From positions 1 to 21,491 of the forward strand of contig JASLBL010000091.1 of assembly GCA_030146615.1 (NCBI GenBank): a stretch of 21,491 nucleotides of DNA, written 5' to 3'. The stretch is from Actinomycetes bacterium (GTDB lineage Bacteria > Actinomycetota > CALGFH01). A program made the translations under genes and the position numbers. Each line of letters opens with the position of its first letter. Within the stretch, counting starts at the first letter, position 1. Below are positions 7,613-14,777 of this stretch, piece by piece. The notes beneath the pieces were generated by a model. That model saw only the letters and a list, made by a program, of their open reading frames with translations, searched no databases and was not told the origin of the DNA.

Positions 7613-9198
7613 AGCTGGCCCTGCTCCGCAACGGGCTGCGCCGCAGCAACTGGCCCCAGCAGGTCGCCCTGGCCGTCGGGGCGCTGGCCGGGCTGCCCCT
7701 GGCCTTCGGGGGCTTCCTGCTGCTGGCCCTCGTGCCGCGGGCCGAGCCCCGGGCCGGCCTGCTGCTGGTCGAGGCCGTGTTCCTGGCCCTGTTCTGTGGC
7801 TGGGGGCTGTTCCCGCTGCTCAGCTTCGCCGGCGACGCCAGCCTGGACCCGTCCCGGCTGGTCCTGCTGCCGCTGCGGCCCCGGGAGCTGGTGACCGGGC
7901 TGTCGCTGGCCGCCTGCGTCGGGGTGGCCCCGCTCTGCACCCTGGTCGCCCTCGGCGGGGCCGTGGTCGGGTTCGGCACCCTCGGCCCCGGGGTGGTGCT
8001 GGTGGTGGCGGCGGTACTGGTGCAGTTCCTGCTGTGCATCGTCGGGTCGCGGGCCCTGCTCACCGCCCTGTCCCGCCAGCTCCGCTCGCGCAAGGCCCGC
8101 GACCTGGTGATCGTGCTCGTGTCGGTGACGGCGCTCGGCTTCAACCTTGCCCTCCAGGTCGGGGCCCGCCTGGCCGAGCGGCTGGAGCGGGCCGACCTGG
8201 AGGCGCTGCGGCCCCTGGCCAGGGTGCTCGGCTGGCTGCCGACCGGCCTGGCCGCCCGGGCGCTGGTCGACGCCGGCGAGGGCCGGCTGCTGGCCGCCAC
8301 CGCCGAGCTGGCCGGGGCCGCCCTGGCCGTGGCCCTGCTCGGCTGGTGGTGGTGGCGGAGCCTGGACCGGGTGCTGACCACCGCCGAGCCGGCGGCCAGG
8401 CAGCGGGCCCGGCAGCCGGCCGGCCTGTTCCCGCGCCCGCTGCGGCGGCTGCTCCCGGCCGACCAGCGGGGCGCGGTCGCGGCCAAGGAGCTGCGGTATC
8501 TGGCCAGGCACCCCCGGCTGCGGGTCGCCTGGGTGGTCAGCTGCCTGCTCGGGCTGGCCCTGGTCGCGTTCGTGATCCTCACCGAGGGGCTGCACCAGCC
8601 CTGGATCGTGCTCGCGTCGCTGATCATGGCCTTCCTGGCCAGCCAGAACAGCCTCAACCAGTTCGGCTTCGACGGCGCCGCCTACTGGGCCCACGTGGCC
8701 GCCGGGGCCGACCCCCGGGGCGACCTGACCGGCCGGAACCTGGCCTCGATGGTGACCGGCATGGTCACCACCACCGCCCTGGCCCTTGCCCTGGCCGCGG
8801 TCACCGGCGGCTGGCTGTACGTGCCGGTCGCCCTCTTCCTGGGCCTCGGCGTGCTCGCCCTGTCACTGGGCGTGGCCGACGTCGTCTCGGTCCGCTTTGC
8901 CTACCCGCTGCCCGACGACGCCAGCAACCTCTGGGCGGTCCAGGGCACCGGCCAGGGCTGCCTGGTCGGGGTCGTGCAGATGGTCGCCTTCGCCGCCCAG
9001 GGGATGCTGCTGCTGCCGCTGGTCGCCCTGGTGGTGGTCGGCGTGGTCCTGTGGACGCCGGCGCTGGTCCTGGTCTGCCCGCTGGCCGTCGCCTACGGCT
9101 GGTTCCTGTGGCGGGCCGGGCTGGGCCTCGGGACCGCCTGGCTCACCGACCACCAGCCCGAGCTGCTGGCCGCCCTCAGCGTCCGCCGCGCCGCCTGA
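7588..9198 (+). CDS. ABC-2 type transporter membrane subunit
   Basis: A polytopic protein of about 536 residues with many hydrophobic stretches, a large central cytoplasmic segment (around TAEPAARQRARQPAG) and a cluster of membrane segments at the C-terminus. No ATG or GTG is available near the start of the hydrophobic N-terminal region. The TTG at 7588 is chosen because GAGGAG (7577-7582) precedes it by 5 nt, an excellent ribosome-binding site. This start overlaps the ATPase gene by 25 bases, in keeping with coupled translation of the two transporter subunits. It belongs to the loosely conserved group of large actinobacterial ABC-2 permeases and its cargo is unknown. Confidence 0.8.
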   Translation: MAGHLVSLKLALLRNGLRRSNWPQQVALAVGALAGLPLAFGGFLLLALVPRAEPRAGLLLVEAVFLALFCGWGLFPLLSFAGDASLDPSRLVLLPLRPRELVTGLSLAACVGVAPLCTLVALGGAVVGFGTLGPGVVLVVAAVLVQFLLCIVGSRALLTALSRQLRSRKARDLVIVLVSVTALGFNLALQVGARLAERLERADLEALRPLARVLGWLPTGLAARALVDAGEGRLLAATAELAGAALAVALLGWWWWRSLDRVLTTAEPAARQRARQPAGLFPRPLRRLLPADQRGAVAAKELRYLARHPRLRVAWVVSCLLGLALVAFVILTEGLHQPWIVLASLIMAFLASQNSLNQFGFDGAAYWAHVAAGADPRGDLTGRNLASMVTGMVTTTALALALAAVTGGWLYVPVALFLGLGVLALSLGVADVVSVRFAYPLPDDASNLWAVQGTGQGCLVGVVQMVAFAAQGMLLLPLVALVVVGVVLWTPALVLVCPLAVAYGWFLWRAGLGLGTAWLTDHQPELLAALSVRRAA

Positions 9199-9225
9199 CC
9201 CCTATCCGGAGCGCCCGTACCGGGG

Positions 9226-9231
9226 GATACT
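9226..9231 (+). promoter_or_regulatory. Possible -10 box for the FAD-dehydrogenase gene
   Basis: GATACT, 37 nt before the ribosome-binding-site-led ATG at 9269. It lies in the 70-bp gap after the ABC operon. If used, the transcript would have a leader of about 30 nt carrying AGGAGGGAG (9253-9261). Confidence 0.35.
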
Positions 9232-9268
9232 GCTTGGACTGATGTCTCCGGCAGGAGGGAGATCGGCG

Positions 9269-10954
9269 ATGCCGCCAGCGTCCCCGCCCAGCGCCCCGCG
9301 CGAGTCCGCGCGACCCACCACCGGCTCCTCCGGCTTCGACGCGACCTACGACATCGTGGTCGTCGGCGGAGGTGGTGCCGGCCTGCCCACGGCGCTGTTC
9401 GCCCGTTGGCTGGGCAACCGCGTGCTCGTCCTGGAGAAGGCCCCCCAGCTCGGCGGGACCGCCGCCAAGGCCGCCTTCTGGTACTGGGTGCCCAACAACC
9501 AGCCGATGCGCGAGCTCGGGCTGGAGGACCCCAAGGAGGACTGCCTGCGCTACATGGCCCGCCTGGCCAGGCCGCAGCGCTACCACCCGGACGCGCCCCG
9601 CTTCGGCCTGACCGAGTGGGAGTACGCGATGTGCGAGGCCATCTACGACGGCGCCTCGCCCGCGACCGAGCTGCTGGCCGAGCGGGGCGCCCTCCCCTAC
9701 CGGCACTGCGCGGCCGTGCCCGACTACTGGGCCGAGCTGCCCGAGGACAAGGCCCCGACCGGCCGGGTGCTGCTGCCCGAGGCGGCCAGCGAGACCATGT
9801 CGGACGGGGGCGCGGTGGCGGTCAGGACCCTCAGCGCGGCCGCCGAGCGTGACGGGGTCGAGGTCAGGACCGGGCACCGGGTCCAGCGGGTCGTCCGCGG
9901 CGACGACGGCCGGGTGGTCGGGGTCGAGGCCACCACCGCCGGCGGGGCCACGGTCAGGGTCGGCGCGGCCAAGGCGGTCGTGTTCGCCACCGGCGGCTTC
10001 ACCCACGACCCGGAGCTGCGCCAGAACTTCCTCAGCGTGCCCGTGTACGGCGGCTGCGCGGCCGCCTCCAACGAGGGCGACTTCGTCTACATCGCCGGCG
10101 CCCTCGGGGCCCAGCTCCGCAACATGAACTACGCCTGGATGTGCCCGGTCTCGCTGGAGAAGGCGGTGGCCCGCGACCCGGCCATGTCGGGGATGTTCTC
10201 GGTGGCCGGCGACTCGATGCTCTGGGTCGACAAGCGGGGCCGGCGGGTCGTCAACGAGAAGCTGGCCTACAACGAGCTCGCCCAGACGTTCTTCCGCTGG
10301 GACCCGGCCGCGGCCGAGTACCCCAACCTGGTGCTGATGGCCATCTGGGACCAGCGCAGCCAGGACCACTCGGCCAGCGACGAGTACGGCCGCCTGATCG
10401 TCCCCCCCGGCACCGACGACGCCCACGTGATCCGCGGCGACGACCTGGCCCAGCTGGCCGCGGCCATCGACGAGCGCCTCGCCCGCTACGCCGACGTCAC
10501 CGGCGGGCTGCGCCTGGCCGACGGCTTCACGGCCAGCCTGGAGGCGACCATCGCCCGCTTCAACGAGCTGGCCGCCAGCGGCCGCGACACCGACTTCGGC
10601 CGCGGCGACCGGGCCGTGGAGCAGCTGTTCAACGGCGCCGTCAAGGAGGAGCCGGACCGGGCCAACCCGACCATGTGGCCGCTGGCCGGCACCGGCCCCT
10701 ACTACGCCGCCCTGGTCACCGGCGGGACCCTCGACACCAAGGGCGGGCCCAAGGCCACCCCCGACGGTCAGGTCCTCGACGACCAGGACCGCCCCATCCC
10801 CGGCCTGTACGGGGTCGGCAACTGCGTCGCCTCGGCCTCGGGCCAGGCCTACTGGGCGGGCGGGGCCACCTTGGGCCCGATCCTGGCCCTGGCCCACCGG
10901 GCGGCCCGGGCGGCGCACGCCGAGCGGGTCGCCGAGCCGCAGCCGGTATCCTGA
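9269..10954 (+). CDS. FAD-dependent dehydrogenase of the fumarate reductase/3-ketosteroid dehydrogenase superfamily
   Basis: A 561-residue flavoprotein. The Rossmann motif VVVGGGGAGLPTALFA (about residues 30-45) is followed by EKAPQLGGT, the second FAD contact. The late motif GLYGVGNCVASASGQAYWAGGATLGP is the C-terminal FAD-binding segment of this superfamily. Its Y-x-x-x-G order resembles the Tyr/Gly pair used by 3-ketosteroid delta-1-dehydrogenases to enolise the substrate. A steroid or other alpha,beta-dehydrogenation substrate is therefore plausible but unproven; fumarate-reductase-like or tricarballylate-type enzymes are alternatives. The ATG at 9269 is chosen for its AGGAGG; an upstream in-frame ATG at 9242 lacks a ribosome-binding site. 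The next gene, a ketopantoate-reductase-like enzyme, follows after 28 bp. Confidence 0.85.
   Translation: MPPASPPSAPRESARPTTGSSGFDATYDIVVVGGGGAGLPTALFARWLGNRVLVLEKAPQLGGTAAKAAFWYWVPNNQPMRELGLEDPKEDCLRYMARLARPQRYHPDAPRFGLTEWEYAMCEAIYDGASPATELLAERGALPYRHCAAVPDYWAELPEDKAPTGRVLLPEAASETMSDGGAVAVRTLSAAAERDGVEVRTGHRVQRVVRGDDGRVVGVEATTAGGATVRVGAAKAVVFATGGFTHDPELRQNFLSVPVYGGCAAASNEGDFVYIAGALGAQLRNMNYAWMCPVSLEKAVARDPAMSGMFSVAGDSMLWVDKRGRRVVNEKLAYNELAQTFFRWDPAAAEYPNLVLMAIWDQRSQDHSASDEYGRLIVPPGTDDAHVIRGDDLAQLAAAIDERLARYADVTGGLRLADGFTASLEATIARFNELAASGRDTDFGRGDRAVEQLFNGAVKEEPDRANPTMWPLAGTGPYYAALVTGGTLDTKGGPKATPDGQVLDDQDRPIPGLYGVGNCVASASGQAYWAGGATLGPILALAHRAARAAHAERVAEPQPVS
10947..10952 (+). promoter_or_regulatory. 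-10 box upstream of the ketopantoate reductase gene
   Basis: TATCCT overlaps the stop codon of the FAD dehydrogenase. It is followed by 7 nt and a GTG at 10960, the same geometry as the leaderless starts elsewhere in the window. That GTG is not in frame with the enzyme. Confidence 0.5.
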
Positions 10955-10959
10955 CCGCC

Positions 10960-10989
10960 GTGCCCACCGGAGAGGAGCGGACGTGGTGA
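10960..10989 (+). CDS. Possible leaderless 9-residue leader ORF before panE-like gene
   Basis: GTG CCC ACC ... TGG TGA encodes VPTGEERTW. Its GTG is exactly 7 nt after the TATCCT box. The stop TGA (10987-10989) overlaps the second possible start codon of the next gene (GTG 10986-10988) as GTGA, and the enzyme's ribosome-binding site lies inside the leader. Ribosomes finishing the leader would be placed at the downstream start. This is a prediction from geometry only and could be chance. Confidence 0.35.
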   Translation: MPTGEERTW

Positions 10990-11894
10990 ACGACCGGCTG
11001 CCGCCGGCGCGGGTGGCGGTGCTGGGGCCGGGCGGGGTCGGCGGGCTGCTCGCCGCCCTGCTGGCCCGGCGGGGCGACCAGGTCACCTGCCTGGCCCCGC
11101 CGGCCACCGCCGCCCACCTGGCCGCCAACGGCCTGGAGCTGCGCAGCGACGCCTTCGGCGACGCCCGGGTGGCGGTCGAGGCGGCCAGCCGGCTCGAGCA
11201 TCCCGTCGACGCCCTCCTGGTCACGGTCAAGGCGGCCCAGCTAGAGGTGGCCGTCGGGGCCGTGCCGGCCGAGGCGCTGGGCGACGGGCTGGTGGTGCCG
11301 TTCCTCAACGGCATCGACCACGTCGCCTGGCTGCGCGGGCGCTACCCGCCCGACCAGGTGGCGGCCGGCACCATCCGGGTCGAGTCGACTCGGGTCGCCC
11401 CGGGCGTGATCGAGCACGCCTCCCCGTTCGCGGTGGTCGAGCTGGCCGCCGGCAAGGCTCCCCGGGGCCGGGTCGAGGAGCTGGGGGCGCGGCTGGCCGA
11501 GACCGGCCTGGACGTGACCGTGCGCGACGACGAGGCCACCACCCTCTGGTCCAAGCTGGCCGTGCTCGCCCCGATCGCCCTGGTCACCACCGCGGCCGAG
11601 GCCTCCTTCGGGGAGGCCAGGGCGGGGTGCTGGGAGGAGGCGGTGGCCGTGGCCCACGAGATCGTCGCCGCGGCCCGGGCCGACGGGGTCGAGCTGGACG
11701 AGGCGGCGATCGTCGGCGTGCTGGACAGGATCCCCGACGGCATGCGCTCCTCGATGCAGAAGGACGCCGCCGCCGGCCGCCCGATCGAGCTCGACGCCAT
11801 CGGCGGCACGATCCTGCGGGCCGCCGACCGCGCCGGCACCGACGCCCCGGTCACCGCCCGCCTGGTCGCCGGCCTCCGCGAGCGGTTCGGCTAG
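10983..11894 (+). CDS. panE: 2-dehydropantoate 2-reductase (ketopantoate reductase) family protein
   Basis: A 303-residue NADPH-dependent reductase of the ApbA/PanE family. Ketopantoate reductases make pantoate for coenzyme A synthesis. The N-terminal nucleotide-binding motif VLGPGGVGGLLAALLARRGDQVT (about 14-36) is followed by LLVTVKAAQLE with the family's lysine. NGID corresponds to the usual NG segment, and LWSKLAVLAPIALVTT holds the catalytic lysine of the C-terminal domain. GAGAGGAG (10970-10977) gives a good ribosome-binding site for the GTG at 10983 or 10986. Many genomes carry several PanE paralogues with other 2-keto-acid substrates, and the FAD-dehydrogenase neighbour does not point to coenzyme A synthesis. 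The family is sure; the symbol is tentative. It converges on the ZIP gene with 8 bp between stops. Confidence 0.82.
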   Translation: MVNDRLPPARVAVLGPGGVGGLLAALLARRGDQVTCLAPPATAAHLAANGLELRSDAFGDARVAVEAASRLEHPVDALLVTVKAAQLEVAVGAVPAEALGDGLVVPFLNGIDHVAWLRGRYPPDQVAAGTIRVESTRVAPGVIEHASPFAVVELAAGKAPRGRVEELGARLAETGLDVTVRDDEATTLWSKLAVLAPIALVTTAAEASFGEARAGCWEEAVAVAHEIVAAARADGVELDEAAIVGVLDRIPDGMRSSMQKDAAAGRPIELDAIGGTILRAADRAGTDAPVTARLVAGLRERFG

Positions 11895-11902
11895 GCCCGG
11901 AC

Positions 11903-12772
11903 CTACCAGCCCTCGGCGAGGACGAAGGAGAGGTAGAAGCCGGCGGCGGTGGCGAAGGCATTCACCGGCCGGCCGCGCTCGAACGCCTCGGGCATCAGGG
12001 TATCGGCCAGCGAGGCCAGCACGGCGCCGCCCGCGAAGGCCAGTGGGAAGGCCAGCGTGCTCGGCTCCGCCGTGGCCAGCGCCTGGCGGCCGACGACCAC
12101 GGCCAGCGTCAGCAGCACCGCGGTCGCGCTCCACAGCCCGATGGCGTAGCTGGGCGGGCGACCCTGGGAGCGCATGGACACGGCCCCCACCAGCGCCTCG
12201 GGGAAGTTGGAGGCGAAGATCGCGACCAGCAGGGCCAGGCTGCCGCCGCCGGTGGCCTCCTCGCCGGCCAGGGACACGCCAAGGGCCAGGTTCTCGGGTA
12301 CGCCGTCGAGGGTGACCGCGGCCAGCAGGGCGAGGCCGACGCCTCGGCTGGCCACGGCGACCTTCTCGCGCTGGTCGGCCGCGGCCCCGGCCAGCTCGCT
12401 CGGGAGCTCGGTCCTTCCCTTGGCGGTGGCGGCCGCGTCGGCGTCGGCGCCGCTCTCTCCGCCCGGACGGCCGGGGCCCGCGGCCGGCGCGTCCTCGACC
12501 TCTTCGGGCGGCGCGACCCGGCTGTCCAGCCAGGCGTTCACCACCACAAAGGTGGCCGCGCCGCCGAGCAGGCCCAAGCCGGAGGCCCGCACCCCGCCGA
12601 GCTCCACCGCCTCGGGGAACAGCTCGAAGGCCAGCGCCGAGATCAGGGTGCCGCTGGCGAACGCCAGCATGGCACCGGTCACCAGCGTGGACGGCTGCCA
12701 GAAGGAGCCGAGCGCCCCGCCGATGACCAGCGCGCTGGAGGCGAGGACCCCGAACACGATCGCTTCCCACAT
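11903..12772 (-). CDS. ZIP-family metal cation permease, metal-site histidines replaced
   Basis: A 289-residue membrane protein with about eight hydrophobic segments and a long acidic, Ala/Gly-rich cytoplasmic loop (about 85-135) between the third and fourth, the ZIP layout. The fourth segment carries TLDGVPENLALG (about 154-165) and the fifth ASNFPEALVGA (about 187-197). In zinc and iron transporting ZIPs these positions read H-N-x-P-E and H-x-x-P-E. Here the first histidine is Asp156 and the second Ser188, while Pro and Glu are kept. The metal chemistry may therefore be altered. The ATG at 12772 is preferred, as TATCGA lies 6 nt before it; the GTG at 12778 is an in-frame alternative. It follows guaA by 45 bp on the same strand. 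Confidence 0.85.
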   Translation of the reverse strand: MWEAIVFGVLASSALVIGGALGSFWQPSTLVTGAMLAFASGTLISALAFELFPEAVELGGVRASGLGLLGGAATFVVVNAWLDSRVAPPEEVEDAPAAGPGRPGGESGADADAAATAKGRTELPSELAGAAADQREKVAVASRGVGLALLAAVTLDGVPENLALGVSLAGEEATGGGSLALLVAIFASNFPEALVGAVSMRSQGRPPSYAIGLWSATAVLLTLAVVVGRQALATAEPSTLAFPLAFAGGAVLASLADTLMPEAFERGRPVNAFATAAGFYLSFVLAEGW

Positions 12773-12778
12773 GGCCAC

Positions 12779-12784
12779 TCGATA
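12779..12784 (-). promoter_or_regulatory. Possible -10 box of the ZIP permease gene
   Basis: TATCGA on the minus strand, 6 nt before the ATG at 12772. It misses the final T of the box, so it is weaker than the other leaderless promoters here. Confidence 0.35.
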
Positions 12785-12817
12785 CCGCGTGAGCGCGCCG
12801 CTAATCCTCGGGGTGGC

Positions 12818-14368
12818 TCATTCCCACTCGATCGTGCCCGGGGGCTTGGAGGTGACGTCGTAGGCGACCCGGTTGACGCCGGGGACCTCCCCGACGATCC
12901 GGGTCGAGATGCGCTCCAGCACCTCCCAGGGGAGGCGGGCGAAGTCGGCCGTCATGGCGTCCTGGCTGGTCACCGCCCGGAGCACGATCGGGTAGGCGTA
13001 GGTGCGGCCGTCGCCCATGACCCCGACGGTCCGGACCGCCGGCAGCACCGCGAACCACTGCCACAGCTCGCGGTCCAGCCCGGCCCGGCGGATCTCCTCG
13101 AGCACGATCCGGTCGGCCGCCGCCACGGTCTCCAGCCGCTCGGCGGTGACCTCGCCGACGATCCGCACGGCCAGGCCGGGGCCGGGGAAGGGCTGGCGCT
13201 GGACGACGTCCTCGGGCAGGCCGAGCTCGGTCCCGACCCGGCGGACCTCGTCCTTGAACAGCAGGCGCAGCGGCTCGACCAGCTCCAGCTGCATCACCTC
13301 GGGCAGCCCGCCGACGTTGTGGTGGCTCTTGATGGTCGCCGTCCGCTGGCCGCCCGACTCGACCACGTCCGGGTACAGGGTGCCCTGGACCAGGTAGCGG
13401 GCGTCGCCGTGCTCCTTGGCGACCTCCTCGAAGATCCGGATGAACTCGTTGCCGATCGCCTTGCGCTTGGCCTCGGGGTCGGTCACCCCGGCCAGGCGAT
13501 CCAGGAACCGGTCGGCCGCCTTGACGTGGACCAGGTTGACCTTGAAATCGCGCCGGAAGGTCTCCTCGACCTGATCGGCCTCGCCGTGGCGCAGCAGCCC
13601 GGTGTCGACGAAGACACAGGTCAGCTTGTCCCCGACCGCTCGGTGGACGAGCAGGGCGGCCACCGAGGAGTCGACCCCGCCGGACAGGGCGCAGAGCACG
13701 TGGTCGTCGCCCACCCGGGCCCGGACGGCCGCCTCCTGCTCCTCGATGATGGAGACGCTGGTCCAGTTGGGCCGGCAGCCGGCCGCCTCGTACAGGAAGT
13801 TCTTGAACAGGTCCATGCCCCGCTCGGTGTGGACGACCTCGGGGTGGAACTGGACCCCGTACAGGCCCCGCTGCGGGTCCTCGAACCCGGCCACCGGGGA
13901 GGCGTCGGTGCTGGCCACGATCCGTGAGCCCGGCGGGGCGGCGGTGACCGTGTCGCCGTGGCTCATCCAGACCACCTGGTCGGTGGGCAGGGCGTCGAAC
14001 AGGACGCTGCCCTCGGGCTGGGCCCGCAGGCTGGTCCGCCCGTACTCCCTGACCCCGGTCCGCTCGACCCGGCCGCCAAGCGCGCTGGCCATGGCCTGCT
14101 GGCCGTAGCAGAGGCCGAGCACCGGGATGCCCAGCTCGAGCAGGCGCGGGTCGAGGGCCGGGGCGCCCGGCTCGTAGACCGACTTGGGGCCGCCGGAGAG
14201 AATCAGGGCCTTGGCGTCGTGGGCCCGGACCGTGGCCGGGTCGACGTCGCAGGGAACCACCTCGGAGAAGACATGGCACTCGCGGATGCGGCGGGCGATG
14301 AGCTGGGCGTACTGGGCGCCGAAGTCGAGCACCAGGACGGTGTCGTGGCCGGGGGCCGGAGTCGTCAT
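12818..14368 (-). CDS. guaA: GMP synthase (glutamine-hydrolysing)
   Basis: A 516-residue enzyme that converts XMP to GMP with glutamine and ATP, the last step of guanine nucleotide synthesis. The N-terminal class-I glutamine amidotransferase domain has nucleophile Cys87 in VLGLCYGQQ and the His175/Glu177 pair in FHPEV. The ATP-pyrophosphatase domain has the P-loop SGGVDSS (229-235). The C-terminal dimerisation domain ends in the standard KPPGTIEWE. Length and ends match the family exactly. The frame is open to 14482, but the ATG at 14368 gives the normal N-terminus (HDTVLVLDFGAQYAQLIARR) and lies 6 nt after TATCCT. Confidence 0.98.
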   Translation of the reverse strand: MTTPAPGHDTVLVLDFGAQYAQLIARRIRECHVFSEVVPCDVDPATVRAHDAKALILSGGPKSVYEPGAPALDPRLLELGIPVLGLCYGQQAMASALGGRVERTGVREYGRTSLRAQPEGSVLFDALPTDQVVWMSHGDTVTAAPPGSRIVASTDASPVAGFEDPQRGLYGVQFHPEVVHTERGMDLFKNFLYEAAGCRPNWTSVSIIEEQEAAVRARVGDDHVLCALSGGVDSSVAALLVHRAVGDKLTCVFVDTGLLRHGEADQVEETFRRDFKVNLVHVKAADRFLDRLAGVTDPEAKRKAIGNEFIRIFEEVAKEHGDARYLVQGTLYPDVVESGGQRTATIKSHHNVGGLPEVMQLELVEPLRLLFKDEVRRVGTELGLPEDVVQRQPFPGPGLAVRIVGEVTAERLETVAAADRIVLEEIRRAGLDRELWQWFAVLPAVRTVGVMGDGRTYAYPIVLRAVTSQDAMTADFARLPWEVLERISTRIVGEVPGVNRVAYDVTSKPPGTIEWE

Positions 14369-14374
14369 GGGCGC

Positions 14375-14380
14375 AGGATA
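14375..14380 (-). promoter_or_regulatory. -10 box of guaA, leaderless start
   Basis: TATCCT on the minus strand followed by GCGCCC and the ATG of guaA. The 6-nt spacing predicts an mRNA starting at or next to the start codon. This leaves no room for a leader-based control element for guaA itself. Confidence 0.7.
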
Positions 14381-14422
14381 ACGAAGTGCGGGGATCGTTT
14401 GCTCGCTCGGCTTGCGCAGGAG

Positions 14423-14428
14423 TACTGT
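14423..14428 (+). promoter_or_regulatory. Probable -10 box for the attenuated zinc-knuckle gene or a small RNA
   Basis: TACTGT is the only TAnnnT box upstream of the terminator at 14472-14512 within the guaA/zinc-knuckle gap. Transcription would begin near 14435. No strong -35 is seen. Confidence 0.45.
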
Positions 14429-14434
14429 GACGCC

Positions 14435-14532
14435 GAACGGGGCATCGCCGCCCCCTTGGTGCCAAGACCTCGCACCGCACACCGAACGCCTGGTGTGTGG
14501 TGCTTTTTGTTTCTCTGGCGAAGGAGAGCACG
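14435..14532 (+). ncRNA. Candidate attenuator leader (or terminated small RNA)
   Basis: This roughly 100-nt region lies between the putative start of transcription and the GTG of the zinc-knuckle gene. In order it can form: a hairpin GGGGC/GCCCC (14439-14443 with 14450-14454); a small CTTG/CAAG hairpin (14455-14466); the intrinsic terminator (14472-14512); and an AAGGAG ribosome-binding site (14521-14526). GGTGC at 14458-14462 can pair with GCACC at 14472-14476, the left arm of the terminator. That would be an antiterminator excluding the terminator. The fold was worked out by eye only. Confidence 0.45.
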
Positions 14533-14536
14533 GTGA
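14459..14536 (+). CDS. Possible 25-residue leader peptide running through the terminator
   Basis: A frame open from the GTG at 14459 reads through the terminator hairpin and its T tract. It ends at TGA 14534-14536, overlapping the GTG start of the zinc-knuckle gene as GTGA. Translating ribosomes would melt the terminator. The 3' part is rich in Trp, Cys and Phe (VWCFLFLW). There is no ribosome-binding site before the GTG, so this is weakly supported and could be accidental. Confidence 0.2.
   Translation: MPRPRTAHRTPGVWCFLFLWRRRAR
14472..14512 (+). terminator. Strong intrinsic terminator inside a 5' leader
   Basis: GCACCGCACACC (14472-14483) pairs with GGTGTGTGGTGC (14492-14503) over 12 bp with a single G-T wobble and an 8-nt loop. 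TTTTTGTTT follows at once (14504-14512). No gene ends before it on the plus strand: it follows the divergent guaA start and precedes the zinc-knuckle ribosome-binding site by 8 nt. It must therefore act on a transcript that begins in the preceding 100 bp. Confidence 0.85.
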
Positions 14537-14757
14537 CAGAGCCGGAGGAGACCATCACCACCGCCCCGCGGCGGCGGGCGCCGGGCGCCGACCCGGTGGT
14601 GCGTTCGTTCGGGTCAGCTCGGACCTGCGCCGCCGACGGCTGCGAGACCCGGCTGTCGCGCTACAACCCCGACAGCTTCTGCTCGGTCCACCGGGGCTGG
14701 GACCGCCAGGTGGTCACCCGCCGCCGCCGGGCCGAGGAAGAGGACGACGAGGGCTAG
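14533..14757 (+). CDS. Small zinc-knuckle-like protein of unknown function
   Basis: A 74-residue protein with an acidic N-terminus, a middle knuckle and a basic-then-acidic tail (VTRRRRAEEEDDEG). The middle reads RTCAADGCETRLSRYNPDSF followed by CSVH. Cys32, Cys37, Cys50 and His53 form a C-x4-C-x12-C-x2-H set well suited to bind zinc. Small actinobacterial proteins with an LSRYN core flanked by such cysteines exist, but I cannot assign a function. The GTG at 14533 is supported by AAGGAG 6 nt upstream; the frame is open to 14497, inside the terminator. It sits between guaA and guaB3 and is preceded by a terminator, so its expression is probably conditional. Nucleic-acid binding is only a guess. 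Confidence 0.75.
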   Translation: MTEPEETITTAPRRRAPGADPVVRSFGSARTCAADGCETRLSRYNPDSFCSVHRGWDRQVVTRRRRAEEEDDEG

Positions 14758-14777
14758 GCCCGGGTCGGAGCCGGGCC
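14757..14777. terminator. Short GC hairpin between convergent genes
   Basis: GGCCCGG (14757-14763) pairs with CCGGGCC (14771-14777) around a 7-nt loop. The stem fills exactly the gap between the stops of the zinc-knuckle gene and guaB3. There is no T tract on either strand, so it may be a weak bidirectional terminator. Confidence 0.4.
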
